Of a stretch of 64,000 nt of DNA, positions 36,145 through 47,811 are shown in pieces. Within the stretch, counting starts at the first letter, position 1. The number at the start of each line of letters is the position of its first letter. The DNA is from Cunninghamia lanceolata (taxonomy: Eukaryota > Streptophyta > Pinopsida > Cupressales > Cupressaceae): the NCBI GenBank assembly GCA_027924645.1, contig BSBN01000047.1, positions 4,774,001 to 4,838,000 on the forward strand, read 5' to 3'. Below the pieces are notes generated by a model, which was not told the origin of the DNA, made no database searches, and worked only from the letters and a program-made list of their open reading frames with translations. Made by a program: the position numbers and the translations under genes.

Positions 36145-37776
36145 TGGTGCAGGAGCACCTAAGGGAACATATTGGAACAAGGAGACACCAGTGACTAAGA
36201 GAGGAGCCCATGGAGTCCATCAAGTCAAGTGGAACATCCTAGAACCAATTATGGCATGTTATAATGGGCAAAATGATGTAATGATCAAATGTCCTTAGGG
36301 TCCTGGTATGGACCCTAGGACCAAAAATAATGTAAGTTGGGCCAATAGTGCCTCTAGAGTCAAATAAGAGTAAAATATAGGTGTCTAAGGCTAGGAACAA
36401 GGTATAATGATCCTAAGAAGATCAAACATGTTGATTTGGTAGGGTAAAAGTCCATTGAAACAAAGTTTAAAATTCAAATTTTTGAAATAAGCATTTGGGC
36501 GGGAAAATCAGTTTTAAGTAGTTTTGGAAGTTTAATCAACTCCAACCGATGGGAATTGGTTGTGGAAGTTGAACAAAGGTTATGTAAGCCTGCCCAAGGC
36601 ATTTGATGGTACGGTGGAGCCATTTTGGAGGCCTGGGTTGTACGGTTTGACAGAAATAACAGAGTTTTTCATCTAATTCATGTTTTTCCTTGCATTTTTG
36701 ATAATCTTTTGATCTATGGTGGCATGGAAAATGTCTTGAACCTTCATTGAATAAGTATTAGACCTATTTCTTGCTCTAAGAAGGTTTCTAGGCTAGTTTT
36801 ATTTCTGTTCATATTGACTGTTGCAAAGAACAGCAGGCTATCCTATGAGTTTTGAGAGGTTACAATGCCTCATAGGACCTTTCCATGAATGTAGGATCTT
36901 GGTTCTCATGGAATAGGTCCTTGATTGCATGTATAATATGTTTTCTAACCCTGACAAGGTAGAAGGAGTGCAAAGAAGAAGGTGATCACCGTTGGAAGTC
37001 AAGTTTGTATGTGAAAAGAACATGAGAATGATGGCACAGTTATAACAGCCAGAGATCTGCCTTAACAAGGTAATGATTTAATGTTTGATGTTGTTTAATA
37101 TGGTCAAGGAGATGGTGTTAGACCTTTGAATGAGGTTTGGAAGTGACTGGAAGTGGGAGATCTAGTAAACCCTAGGTTTTAGGTCCTAGAAATGGGGGTT
37201 TGGTGTTTAAACACTTGAATGAGAAAATCATTGTCTAAAACCTAGAAAATCCTTTGTTTTGGAACCTCTCCTAAGATTGTTTCAAGGTTTGGAGTGTGAC
37301 AAGTATCTAACAGGGTTCCTTTGTAAAGTGGGCAAATTAGGCCTTGTAGGAAGGCAGTAGGGTGTAAGGATAGTCAAGTTTGGTCCAAAACAATAGTATA
37401 TGAGTCTTGGATATGTCATAGAAATTGATAAAGGGTATTTAGATCAATCATTAGTTTTGGATGTGCTTTGGGAAAGTTTAGAGAAAAGTGCAGTTTAGTC
37501 GTTGAACAGGGCTACTAGGATTAGGCCTGGTTAAGGGGAGTTGTTAAGAACCAGTCAAATTGGTTTATGAAACCTTTTGAATCTTGTTGATTGTGGTATA
37601 TTGAGACCCTAGAAGGTGGAAGATTGTGTCTTAGAAGTTGGAAACAAGTTTGAGCCCCTTTGGTGGAGTTTAGGGCAAGAGGAAGACTAGTGATGTATTA
37701 TTGGTTGAAGCCCACAAGCTATTTAAACCTTTTGATCTTGCTAGATTATCATTGGAGACCTGACACCTCTGCATCA
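36145..37776 (+). repeat. 5' LTR of Gypsy-D
   Basis: Starts TGGTGCAGGAGCACC, ends CACCTCTGCATCA. Pairs with 39868-41503. Short ORFs inside it are not conserved proteins. Confidence 0.93.
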
Positions 37777-37779
37777 TAG

Positions 37780-37792
37780 TGGTATTAGAGCA
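37780..37792 (+). other. Primer-binding site of Gypsy-D
   Basis: TGGTATTAGAGCA starts three bases after the LTR end; one base differs from the initiator-tRNA complement. Confidence 0.85.
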
Positions 37793-37859
37793 GCAAGTAG
37801 GTCATTGAGGTAGTAGTAGGATCTTGTGGAAGATTTAAGGGTTGGTAAGAGTTGTAAAG

Positions 37860-38911
37860 ATGCCCCCTAAGAATTAGATGGCTAGGGAGAATAATGAATT
37901 GAGAGAAGCCTTAGAGGCTAGAGAAAAAGAGTTGAGGGAGAGAAAAGAATAGGATACTACAAGGGAAAGAGAGTTAAGACAAGTAAGAAGAGAGAATGCA
38001 TCAATCTTGGCAAGGTTGGAAGCATTGGAGAAGGATCCTAGAAGGGATGAACAAAATAATCTAGAAGGAGATGAGGTAGATGAGAACCCTCCTGAGGATG
38101 AATTGGATCCTGAAGAAAAGAAATTTGTGAGATTGCTTAAGGCATTTCAAGGTAGTGGAACAAAGGCAAACATAGAGTTACTTATCTATCAGGGGAAGAT
38201 GGATAGTGAAGAGGTATTAGAGTGGATAGATGCCCTTGAAAAAAAATTTGAGTATGAGGAAATAAGTGATGATAAGAAGGTTAAATTTGCAAAAACAAAG
38301 TTGAGAGGGACATCACTTACTTGGTGGAGTAGTGTACAAATAGAAAGAGTGGCTAGAGGTGGAACAATAATCACTTCTTGGGGTAGGATGAAGGATCAAT
38401 TTCTTCCATCTGATTATTCTATTCAAACAAAGAGGATGAGGCAGAACTTGAAGCAGAAGGACATGGATGTTATGACCTATACTGAGCAATTTTATAAGCT
38501 TAGTATTAGAGGAGGATTGGAAGATGAAGAAGAGAAAGTTGCAAGATACCTTAATGGGCTTAGTTACAACTTGCAAGATGAAATTGGTTTGACCATACCA
38601 AAATCACTTGGAGAATGTTTTCAATTAGCCATAAGGGCTGAAGAGAGGGTAAAAAGGAAGCAAGAAAGATAAGGAGGTAGTGGTAGAGGATATAGAGGTA
38701 GGGGTAGACCTACTAGTGAAGGACAAAGTAGCAATGAGAAAGGCAAGGAGTTTTCTGTAGATCAGAGAGGTGGATATAGAGGTGAAGGTAGGTTTAGATC
38801 AGGTAGAGGAGTATTCACAGGTAGATGTTATCATTGCAATGAAGTGGGACACACATCTTTTAAATGTCCTAAGAGGGATGATGTTGATAAGAGCAAGGAG
38901 AGAGAGTTCAT
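37860..38911 (+). pseudogene. gag: Gypsy-D gag
   Basis: The ATG at 37860 (MPPKN, then TAG) leads into a Glu/Arg-rich coiled coil and the Retrotrans_gag core in 38007-38672: LDPEEKKFVRLLKAFQG, VLEWIDALEKKFEYEEI, LTWWSSVQ, MKDQFLPSDY and YTEQFYKLSIRGGL. After TAA at 38670 the same frame continues through a Gly/Arg-rich stretch to an intact zinc knuckle CYHCNEVGHTSFKC (about 38825-38866). The frame then shifts near 38900-38915 into the protease. Internal stops are TAG and TAA in place of probable Gln codons. It is related in layout and motifs to the Gypsy-C gag. Confidence 0.87.
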
Positions 38912-39784
38912 TTGGCACAAGAAGAGGAAAAGAAAGAAGACCAAGAACCAGTAGCAACCTATCCAGTAACAGATGGAGAATTTCTCATGGTGAAAAAAGG
39001 CAAAGTGCAGCAAGCACCACATGTATCCATTTTTAAAACTAATTGTTTAAGCAATGGAAAAATGTGCAAGTTGATTATAGATTCAGGTTCACATGATAAT
39101 TTAGTTTCCTGGGATATGGTACACAAATTGAGATTGAAAACATTTTATCATCCTAGTCCTTACAATGCCACTTGGGTAAGTCGAGAGCAGCAAGTAAGGG
39201 TTAGTCAGAGGGTATATGTTGATTTTTCAATTGGTCCATATCATGATTCTATTTTATGTGATGTTATTTCAATGACATGTGGGCATATAATCTTGGGTAG
39301 ACCATGGCAACATTCAAGAAGGACAATTCATGATGGCTATACAAATAACTATTTGGCACACAAAGATGGTAAATAGTTTAAACTAATACCTTTACCTTGT
39401 GAAGACAAGAAGGAACATGCTATTGTCTGTTTTGGAGAGAAACTACAGTTGAATGTGCAGGTTAAGGAGGATTGGAAATAGCAGGAACAATTGCAACAGA
39501 AGAAGGTTTATGACAGTCCTCAAGAACAACAAGTTTGGGACTTAAGTTGCATCAAGATTGGGGACATTGATTGCCCTACAAGGAGGCAGGAAATGGAAGG
39601 CAGACAACAGACATTACAGAGAAGAACAAATCAAATGGAGAAAGCAGAAGCATTCAAACAGCAGGGTCCTAGGCAAGGACATCAAAATATGTTTTATGAT
39701 AATAACACTCTTGGCAAGAGTCATGCAAGTTGGAGAAGGAGGAGGGTAACCCTTGGAGAGTTCATGTTCCCTATCACAAATTAG
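38912..39784 (+). pseudogene. Gypsy-D protease and unassigned tail
   Basis: The protease core reads CKLIIDSGSHDNLVSWDMV, with the D-S-G site intact, then LRLKTFYHPSPYN and CGHIILGRPWQHS. After TAG at 39374 the same frame runs on with FKLIPLPCEDKKEHA and a Gln/Arg-rich tail (VYDSPQEQQVWDLS, RRQEMEGRQQ). In Gypsy-C this position is followed by RT. Here the whole RT-RNase H-integrase part is absent, and the tail reaches the 3' LTR. The polypurine tract is the short CTGGGGAGTA at 39858-39867. Confidence 0.83.
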
Positions 39785-39867
39785 ATGGACTCTTCAAAAA
39801 GATTATGGAATGCTTGGAGCAGTTCACATGACTCTTGGGACAAGAGTTTTCATCATGCTGGGGAGTA

Positions 39868-41503
39868 TGGTGCAGGAGCACCTAAGGGAACATATTGGAA
39901 CAAGGAGACACCAGTGACTCAGAGAGGAGCCCATGGAGTCCATCAAGTCAAGTGGAACATCCTAGAACCAATTATGGCATGTTATAATGGGAAAAATGAT
40001 GTAATGATCAAATGCCCTGAGGGTCCTAGTAAGGACCCTAGGACCAAAAATAATGTAAGTTGGGCCAATAGTGCCTCTAGAGTCAAATAAGAGTAAAATA
40101 TAGGTGTCTAAGACTAGGAACAAGGTATAATGATCCTAAGAAGATCAAACATGTTGATTTGGTAGGGTAAAAGTCCATTAAAACAAAGTTTAAAATTCAA
40201 ATTTTTGAAATAAGCATTTGGGCGGGAAAATTAGTTTTAAGTAGTTTTGGAAGTTTAATCAACTCCAACCGATGGGAATGGGTTGTGGAAGTTGAACAAA
40301 GGTTATGTAAGCCTGTCCAAGGCATTTGATGGTACAGTGGAGCCATTTTGGAGGCCTGGGTTGTACAGTTTGACAAAAATAATAGAGTTTTTCATCTAAT
40401 TCATGTTTTTCCTTGCATTTTTGATAATATTTTGATCTATGGTGGCATGGAGAATGTCTTGAACCTTCATTGAATAAGTATTAGACCTATTTATTTCTCT
40501 GAGAAGGTTTCTAGGCTAGTTTTATTTCTATTCATATTGACTGTTGCAAAGAACAGCAGGCTGTCCTGTGAGTTTTGAGAGGTTACAATGCCTCATAGGA
40601 CCTTTCCATGAATGTAGGATCCTGGTTCTCATGTAATAGGTCCTTGATTGCATGTATAATATGTTTTCTAACCCTGAGAAGGCAGGAGGAGTGCAAAGAA
40701 GAAGGTGATCACCGTTGGAAGTCAAGTTTGTATGTGAAAAGAACATGAGAATGATGACACAATTATAACAGCCAGAGATTTGCCTTAACAAGGTAATGGA
40801 TTTATGTTTGATGTTATTTAATATGGTCAAGGAGATGGTGTTAGACATTTGAATGAGGTCTGGAAGTGATTGGAAGTGGGAGATCTAGTAAACCCTAGGT
40901 TTTGGGTCCTAGAAATGGGGGTTTGGTGTTTAAACACTTGAATGAGAAAATCATTGTCTAAAACCTAGAAAATCCTCTATTTTGGAACCTCTCCTAAGAC
41001 TATTTCAAGGTTTGGAGTGAGTATGACAAGTATCTAATAGGGTTCCTTTGTAAAGTGGGCAAATTAGGCCTTGTAGGAAGGCAGCAGGGTGTAAGGATAG
41101 TCAAGTTTGGTCCAAAACAATAGTATACGAGTCTTGGATATGTCATAGAAATTGATAAAGGGTATTTAGATCAATCATTAGTTTTGAAAGTGCTTTGGGA
41201 AAGTTTAGAGAAAAGTGCAGTTTAGTCGTTGAACAGGGCTACTAGGATTAGGCCTGGTTAAGGGGAGTTGTTAAGAACCAGTCAAATTGGTTTATGAAAC
41301 CTTTTGAATGTTGTTGATTGTGGTAGATTGAGACCCTAGAAGGTGGAATATTGTGTCTTAGAAGTTGGAAACAAGTTTGAGCCCCTTTGGTGGAGTTTAG
41401 GGCAAGAGGAAGACTAGTGAAGTCTTATTGGTTGAAGCCCACAAGCTATTTAAACCTTTTGATCTTGCTAGATTATCATTGGAGACCTGACACCTCTACA
41501 TCA
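39868..41503 (+). repeat. 3' LTR of Gypsy-D
   Basis: Pairs with 36145-37776. It ends CACCTCTACATCA at 41503, directly before ATTAA. Confidence 0.93.
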
Positions 41504-41764
41504 ATTAAGGTGTCTCAACCTTGGTAATTCTCTGCATTTCTAATGTTTGTATTTATTATTCATTGCCTATGTTGTAAATAATTGGAAATTCCACTTTGTC
41601 ATATTGTGGGATGTGGCACGGTGATGTGTCAATCCTACATTGATTATGACAACTTGTTATTTTTGTCCTCACATGAGGAGATAGGCATCCCACTTAGTGG
41701 TAGGAATATTCTGCCATGTTTCAGCATCTTCTATGTTGTGTAAGGAATGTTTGACCGAAATGGT

Positions 41765-41975
41765 TATGATGGATTCCTATGACGAATCTATGACATGTAA
41801 GAGTCGAGAATAGAAGGTTATAACAAAGGTGATGACATGTGTCATGAAGCATCTTTGAATAAGGCATATTTGGGCACCCCAATGTGGAATATGACATGTT
41901 GTAAGAGAATATGCTATTTATAGCATGTGTATGATAGATTCTCTTACAACTGTAAGTTGTAATCGCTATGACAAA
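41765..41975 (+). promoter_or_regulatory. Repeated TATGAC boxes and palindrome in U3 of Copia-3
   Basis: TATGAC(A/G) occurs at 41778 and 41789 and again in the 41965-41990 stretch; TATGAT at 41765 is TATGAC in the 3' LTR. The 3' LTR has the same boxes near 47025-47241 with 11-13-base spacing. TTACAACT-GTA-AGTTGTAA lies between them in both LTRs. The layout resembles repeated stress-response boxes in other plant Copia LTRs, for example Tnt1; the function is inferred. Confidence 0.45.
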
Positions 41976-42177
41976 TTCTATGACAGTCGTAAGTGTCGTA
42001 AGAGCATCTATCATAGCCCATTTTGGAAATAGGTGACCTCTTTGGGATGAGAGCTATGGACAAGTGTCAGACACATTCTACAATGTTGACCAAGTGTCCC
42101 TAGGCATGGGTTTTGGTCCAAGATGCCATATTGGACACCCATTCCAAGAAAGGTCCAATATTGCCTTGTATTTTCTT

Positions 42178-42183
42178 TATATA
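42178..42183 (+). promoter_or_regulatory. TATA box of Copia-3 (5' LTR)
   Basis: TATATA within CTTTATATACAGG. The 3' LTR has TATATATA at 47435-47442 in the same context, after a shared CCAATATTGCC. Transcription should start a little downstream, making R-U5 about 330-340 bp. Confidence 0.6.
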
Positions 42184-42543
42184 CAGGTGCTTGGAGATAG
42201 AGTTTATATCACAAGTTTATAGGTACTGTTATGCTACCAGATTGACTCCAGACATGAGTGTCAAAGACCATTAAATCTTGCATTGCAAATGTATTGTAAA
42301 CATTCTTTCAGATTTGTTAATACATTGTGCAGGTTTCTGAGTGTGGGGTTTTTCACCCGATAAGGGTTTTCCCCACCGTAAATCTTTGTCTCTCTTCTTC
42401 TGTCTACTTTCTGGTTTTGCTGCAATATCTCATGTTAATGGTTTAACATTGTTGTAATAGTTAGGATAAAGTTGAATTTGCACAGCCCTCTCCTCAGTAG
42501 ATTAGTGTAGGAAGTGTTTCCGCACACCTAGCTTTCTTTTAGT

Positions 42544-42556
42544 TGGTATCAGAGCT
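42544..42556 (+). other. Primer-binding site of Copia-3
   Basis: TGGTATCAGAGCT, an exact initiator-Met-tRNA complement. Confidence 0.9.
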
Positions 42557-42658
42557 TGATCACCTTTGGTCCTAGTTGTAGGGTAGGGGTTTTTTGAGCT
42601 AATATTAGGTTGAGTGGGAGTCTGTACAGAGTATTCTGTATCTTATTGCAGCAAGGAT

Positions 42659-43434
42659 ATGGTAGGAACATTAGGAAGGTTTGAAGTAGAGAAGTTCAAC
42701 GGTAGTAATTTTGAGCTGTGGAAGCTCAAAATGGAAGACATGTTAGTTGACCGAGACCTTTGGGAAAGTGTGAACGGAACTAAACCAGCTACAATGACTC
42801 AAGATGAGTGGGATCTCAAGGATCGGAAGACTAAGGGTCTCATAAGACTTAGTCTTGCTGATTCTGTGTTGTTAAATGTCCATGAGGAGACTACTGCAAA
42901 AATCCTTTGGAAGAAGTTGGGGGATGTGTATCAAGCAAAATCCCTAGTCAATAAACTTTTCCTGAGAAAGAAGTTGTATTCTCTTCGAATAGAAGATGGA
43001 GGATCCATGGCTAAGCACATGAATGCCTTTAATATGCTAGTTGCACAATTAACATCTATTGGTGTAAAGATGGAGGAGGATCAGTGTATGACCTTGCTTT
43101 GTTCTCTACTAGACTCATGGGATCTTCTTGTCATGGCAATTGGAAGCACCACACCCACATTCAAAATGGAAGAAGTGGTTTCTTTGTTGTTGTCTGAAGA
43201 GATGCAGAGAAAGTCTTCTGAGGCAGCCAAAGAAGCCCTTGTAGTTCATGGAAGACCCAAGGAGAAAGGGAAGAAGAAGGACAAGAAAGTTGAGAAGGGT
43301 AGATCCAAATCCTGTGGGAGATCCAAATCTCCTAGAAAGTCCAAGGCTCTTTGTTGGAACTGTGGCAAGACCAGGCATTTCCAAAAGGAATGCAAAGAGG
43401 AGAAGAAGAAAAGAAGAAAGCTCTTGATTTAGAT
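42659..43434 (+). pseudogene. gag: Copia-3 gag
   Basis: I chose the ATG at 42659 (MVGTLGRFEVEKFNGSNF) because the Tnt1-like family starts here; an in-frame ATG at 42614 lies upstream. Blocks: WKLKMEDMLVDRDLW, SLADSVLLNVHEE, AKSLVNKLFLRKKLYSLR and the Lys/Arg/Ser-rich nucleocapsid with the zinc knuckle CWNCGKTRHFQKEC (all ligands present). No internal stop. A one-base indel in the A/G run near 43402-43420 throws it out of frame with pol: this frame ends at 43432, while the pol frame is already open from 43351. It is the best-preserved gag in the window. Confidence 0.9.
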
Positions 43435-44142
43435 TCCAACAAATCACAAGACGATGGTGATGCTTTCATCGCAGCCCTGGCAACCCATGCATCTGATGAT
43501 GTGTGGCTAATCAACTTTGGTGCATCATTCCACATGACCTCACATCGAGACTAGTTCACTAAGTATGAGGAGTTCAATGGTGGAAAGGTGTATCTGGGTG
43601 ACAACTCTCATCTAAAGATCGTTGGTTGTGGAAGAGTCTCTATCAGATTCCCTGATGGTCGAGTGAAGGGGATCTCTAGGGTTATGCACATCCCAGGCTT
43701 AGCACGGAACTTGCTTTTTGTAAATAGTTTGAATGATGCAGGTATGCAGCTTGTCTTTTTGAAAGAAGGATGCAAGATGACTAGAGGATCTATGGTGCTT
43801 GCTAAGGGTACTAGGAGAGGTACTCTGTTTCATCTGGAGACATGCATTTCACAATGCAATAGTTCTACTGACTCAAGGAAGAGGGCAGCAATCACTTCAT
43901 CCCCGCCATCTGAACGAGCAGTGAAGAAATCTGTTGTTTCTAGTCTTGATGGTTGTAATAGTGCATTGGAAGTTAAACTTCATGTAGAAAAGACAATGTT
44001 ATGGCATAAGAGATTTGACCACATTGGTGAGAAGGGTCTGCGTACCCTGAAAAATAAGAACCTCGTTGAGGGGTTAGATGATTGTAATCTTGGGTTTGAC
44101 TTTTACAAACATTGCATTTATGGAAAACAAAATCGTGTTTAG
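43435..44142 (+). pseudogene. Copia-3 protease and GAG-pre-integrase zinc domain
   Basis: The frame follows directly from gag after the indel. The active site reads VWLINFGASFHMTSH in place of WLIDSGASFHMT, so catalytic Asp and Ser are lost (Asn-Phe). A TAG at 43552 probably replaces Trp. Later blocks are YLGDNSHLKIVGCGRV, VMHIPGLARNLL and the zinc domain LWHKRFDHIGEKGL, with FYKHC in place of the usual Cys-x2-Cys. The frame is open to a TAG at 44140. Confidence 0.87.
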
Positions 44143-44877
44143 TTTTACTCGAGTTCTCATAAGTCTTCTGGTGTGTTGGACCTTATTCATTCTGATGTAT
44201 TTGGTCCTATTAATGTTCCTTCATTATCAAAATCTGTATACTTTGTATCTTTTATAGATGATTACAGTAGGACATGGATTTATTTTCTCAGAAGCAAATC
44301 TGAAGTCTATAGCAAGTTTAAGGAGTTTAAAGCTTTTGCTGAAAATCAGACTGGCAAAAAGATTAAATGTTTGAGAACTGACAATGGTGGTGAGTTCTGT
44401 TCTACATAATTTGATAAGTATTGCAAGGAACTTGGGATTGAAAGGCACAAGACAACTCCATACACCCCGCAACAAAATGGAGTTGCAGAGAGGATGAACA
44501 GGACACTGATGGAGAAGGCTAGGAGTATGCTTAGTGGAGCTGGTCTAGAACAAAAGTTTTGGGCTGAAGCTATTGCCACTGCTTTCTATTTGGTAAACAA
44601 ATCTCCTACATTAGCTCTTGTTGGAAAGACACCCATGGAGGTGTGGTCTGGTAGAAAGCCTTCAGTAAGCAATCTTCGTGTTTTTGGTTGTGAGGCATAT
44701 GCACATGTGCCTAGGGAGAAGCGGTCAAAGTTGGAGAACAAAGTTGTTAAGTGTATCTTCATCAGCTACAGTGTTGGTATGAAAGGATACAAGCTTTGGG
44801 ACCCTGTGGCTGAAAAAGTGTTGTATAGCAGAAGTGTCATCTTCAGAGAGCTTACACCTTCTTCCACTGTTTTGTAG
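44143..44877 (+). pseudogene. Copia-3 integrase
   Basis: The catalytic core is intact at residue level: LIHSDVFGPI, FIDDYSRTWIYFL, LRTDNGGEF and TPQQNGVAERMNRTLMEKA keep the D-D-E triad. The frame is cut by a TAA at 44407 within the core. The C-terminal part has FWAEAIATAFYLVNKSP, LRVFGCEAYAHVP and GYKLWDPVAEK and ends at TAG 44875. It is all in the same frame as the protease and RT. Confidence 0.88.
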
Positions 44878-46137
44878 CCAGAAGAAAAATAAAAGAAAGA
44901 GGATGTTGTTCAGTTTCCTCTCACCCCTGAGAAGATTGAACAGAAAGATAATGTTGAACCTGATGATGAGGAGAGCTCTAGCAGCTCTGAAAGCTCAGAG
45001 GAAGAAGTTGAACCTCAACCTCAGCTCTTGAGGAGGTCTACATGGATAAGAAAGCAACTTGAAAGGTTTAGTTTTACATTGCTTGATTCTAGTTGTGCTT
45101 ATGCTTTAATCACTAACAGTGATGAACCTAGAACTATATCAGAGGCTTTGGATATGAAGGATACAGGTTCCTAGAAGGAGGCCATGGAGGAAGAAATGGC
45201 TTCTTTGGAAAAGAATCAAACTTGGGACTTGGTGCCTTTGCCTCCTAGACAGAAACCCGTTGGATGCAAATGGGTGTTCAAGAAGAAGATTGGTGCAGAT
45301 GGCAGTATTGAGAAGTATAAGGCCAGATTGGTTGCGAAGGGGTATTCACAAGTGGAGGGTATAGATTATGGTGAGATATTTTCTCCCATTGCAAATCTGA
45401 CATCCATTCGATTCCTGTTGTCACTCGTAGTAGCATATGACTTGGAGGTAGAACAGATGGATGTGAAGTCAACTTTCCTTCATGGTGACTTGGAGGAAGA
45501 GATCTACATGTCACAGCCAAAGCATTACATGGTGGAAGGTAAAGAAAATTTGGTTTGCAAACTTAAAAAGTCTTTGTATGGTTTGAAGCAATCTCCTAGG
45601 AGATGGTACTTGAAGTTTGATACCTTTGTGTTGTCAATTGGATTCGTGAGATCGAAATTGGATCACTGTGTGTATTATAAATTTGATGGTGATCATATTC
45701 TCATTGTTGCACTACATGTTGATGATATGTTGCTCATTGGGAAGGGTAAGAATATGATTTTTGATTTTAAATCTCAGTTGTCAGCACAGTTTGAAATGAA
45801 AGATTTAGGGGCAGCCAGGTATATTCTAGGAATGGAAATCAAAAGAGATAGAACCAACAAAAAACTTTGGTTAAGCCAGAGTAAGTATGTGAAGTTCGTG
45901 TTGGATAGATTCAGCATGGCAGATTGTAGACCATTGTGTTTTCCTATTTCTTTGGGGACAAAGTTGTCTGTTGAGGATTGTCCAAAATCTCCTAGTGAGG
46001 TGGAGGACATGAGAAAAGTAACTTATGCTAGTGCTGTTGGCAGTTTGATGTATGCTATGGTCTACACAAGACCAGACATTGCCCAAGCAGTGGGAGTCCT
46101 TAGTCAATTTATGGCTAATCTTGGATGGGTTCATTAG
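44878..46137 (+). pseudogene. Copia-3 reverse transcriptase
   Basis: After a Glu/Ser-rich linker with stops (44878-45183), the frame 45184-46137 holds most of [73 protein letters not shown] and LKKSLYGLKQSPRRWY. The catalytic block reads ALHVDDMLLIGKG: Asp pair kept, the usual Tyr is His. TAG at 46135 (probably Trp) ends the open stretch. Confidence 0.9.
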
Positions 46138-46704
46138 GATGCAGTTAAGCGAGTGTTCAGATATTTGAGGGGTACTTCCGAGTATTCCATTTTCTATCAT
46201 GGTAATGTTTCAGGACCTCCGCATTCTATTGATATTCGTGGATTTGTGGATTCAGATTAGGCAGGTGACATTGACAGCAGGAGATCCACCAGTGCTTATG
46301 TTTTTACACTGTTTGGTGGTGCTATTAGTTGGATGAGTAAGCAACAACCATTTGTTTCTTTGTCCACGACAGAAGCTGAGTATATGACAGCAACTCATGC
46401 TTGTAAGGAAGCCATTTGGATTAAGAGATTGTGTTCCGATATTGGTGTTGATGTAGGTCAGATCACGATCAATTGTGACAGTCAGAGTGTAATTTGCCTT
46501 GCAAAGAATTCAACTTTCCATGCTAGAACCAAGCACATTGATGTTTAATTTCACTCCATGAGGGACATGGTTGAGGATGGAAAGGTAATTTTGGAGAAGG
46601 TAGATACTTTGAAGAATGTTGCAGATGCATTGACGAAACCAGTGGGCACAGAGAAGTTCAGATGGTGTTCGGAGTCTATGGGCCTCTTGGCCTATAGCAG
46701 TTAA
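46138..46704 (+). pseudogene. Copia-3 RNase H and end of pol
   Basis: Same frame as RT. Catalytic acids are visible in FVDSD (then TAG, probably Trp), [32 protein letters not shown] and NVADALTKPVGTEKF. Stops at 46258 (TAG) and 46546 (TAA). The polyprotein ends at TAA 46702-46704, about 35 bases before the polypurine tract. Confidence 0.9.
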
Positions 46705-46738
46705 ATCCTATTTTTCTATTGGCTCTTACAAGGTGTTT

Positions 46739-46752
46739 GACAAGTGGGAGAA
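46739..46752 (+). other. Polypurine tract of Copia-3
   Basis: GACAAGTGGGAGAA directly precedes the 3' LTR and would prime plus-strand DNA. Confidence 0.8.
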
Positions 46753-47806
46753 TATTGGGAATTAAGGTGTCTCAACCTTCATAATTCTCTGCATTTGTAA
46801 TGTTTGTATTTATTATTCATTGCCTATGTTGTAAATAATTGGAAATTCCACTTTGTCATATTGTGGGATGTGGCATGATGATGTGCCAATCCTACATGGA
46901 TTATGACAACTTGTTATTTTTGTCCTCACACGAGGAGATAGGCATCCCACTTAGTGGTAAGAATATTCTGCCATGTGTCGGCATCTTCTATGTTGTGTAA
47001 GGAATGTTTGACTGAAATGGTTATGACAGATTCCTATGATGAATCTATGACATGTAAGAGTCGAGAATAGAAGGTTATAAGACAGGTGATGACATGTGTC
47101 ATGAAGCATATTTGAATAAGGCATATTTGGGCACCCCAAGGTGGAATATGATATGTTGTAAGAGAATATGCTATTTATAGCATGTGTATGACAGATTCTC
47201 TTACAACTGTAAGTTGTAACCGCTATGACAGATTCTATGACGGTCGTAAGTGGCGTAAGAGCATTTGTCATAGCCCATTTTGGAAATAGGTGACCTCTTT
47301 GGGATGGGAGCTGTGGACAAGTGTCAAACACATTCTACAATGTTGACCAAGTGTCCCTAGGCATGGGTTTTGGTCCAAGATGCCATATTGGACGCCCATT
47401 CCAAGAAAGGTCCAATATTGCCTTGTATTTTCTTTATATATAGGTACTTGGAGATGGAGTTTATATCACAAGTTTATAGGTACTGTTATGCTGCTGGATT
47501 AACTCTAGACACGAGTGTCAAAGACCATTGAAGCTTGCAGTGCAAGTGTATTGTAAACATTCTTTCAGATTTGTTAATACATTATGCAGGTTTCTGAGTG
47601 TGGGGTTTTTCACCCGATAAGGGTTTTCCCCACCGTAAATCTTTGTCTCTCTTCTTCTGTCTACTTTCTGGTTCTTGTGTGTTGCTGCAATATCTCATGT
47701 TAATGGTTTAACATTTCTATAATAGTTAGGATAAAGTTGAATTTGCATAGCCCTCTCCTAAGTAGATTAGTGTAGGAAGCGTTTCCGCACACTTAGCTTT
47801 CTTTCA
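46753..47806 (+). repeat. 3' LTR of Copia-3
   Basis: Begins TATTGGGAATTAAGG (the 5' copy has TGTTGGGAATTAA), ends CTTTCTTTCA at 47806, then ACACA. 1,054 bp, intact. Carries the TATA box at 47435 and the TATGAC boxes. Confidence 0.93.
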
Positions 47807-47811
47807 ACACA

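Larger units (their letters stand above)
36145..41503 (+). mobile_element. Gypsy-D, non-autonomous Gypsy with gag and protease only
   Basis: A 5,359-bp element with LTRs 36145-37776 (1,632 bp) and 39868-41503 (1,636 bp), about 96% identical in the parts compared, and perfect ATTAA duplications. The internal region is only 2.1 kb and has gag, protease and a tail, with no RT, RNase H or integrase. It is comparable to terminal-repeat-with-gag elements. LTR ends TGGTGCAG...CATCA match those of Gypsy-C (TGGTGCAG...TGCATCA on the minus strand), so the same enzymes could have moved both. Confidence 0.92.
41504..42541 (+). repeat. 5' LTR of Copia-3, main part
   Basis: Continues the LTR whose first 13 bases are at 36132-36144. 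Matches 46757-47806 at roughly 95%. It ends CTTTCTTTTA, where the 3' LTR has CTTTCTTTCA, so the terminal CA is mutated to TA. The U3 part holds repeated TATGAC boxes and a perfect 8-bp palindrome (41944-41951 / 41955-41962). Confidence 0.92.
36132..47806 (+). mobile_element. Copia-3, complete element carrying a nested Gypsy
   Basis: The outer borders are TG at 36132 and CA at 47805-47806, with ACACA duplications. The 5' LTR is 36132-36144 plus 41504-42541, split by Gypsy-D. The internal region is 42542-46752, and the 3' LTR is 46753-47806. Without Gypsy-D and its duplication the element is about 6.3 kb. It has one gag and one long pol frame, with one frameshift and about eight nonsense codons. 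It lies inside the gag of Copia-2. Confidence 0.93.
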
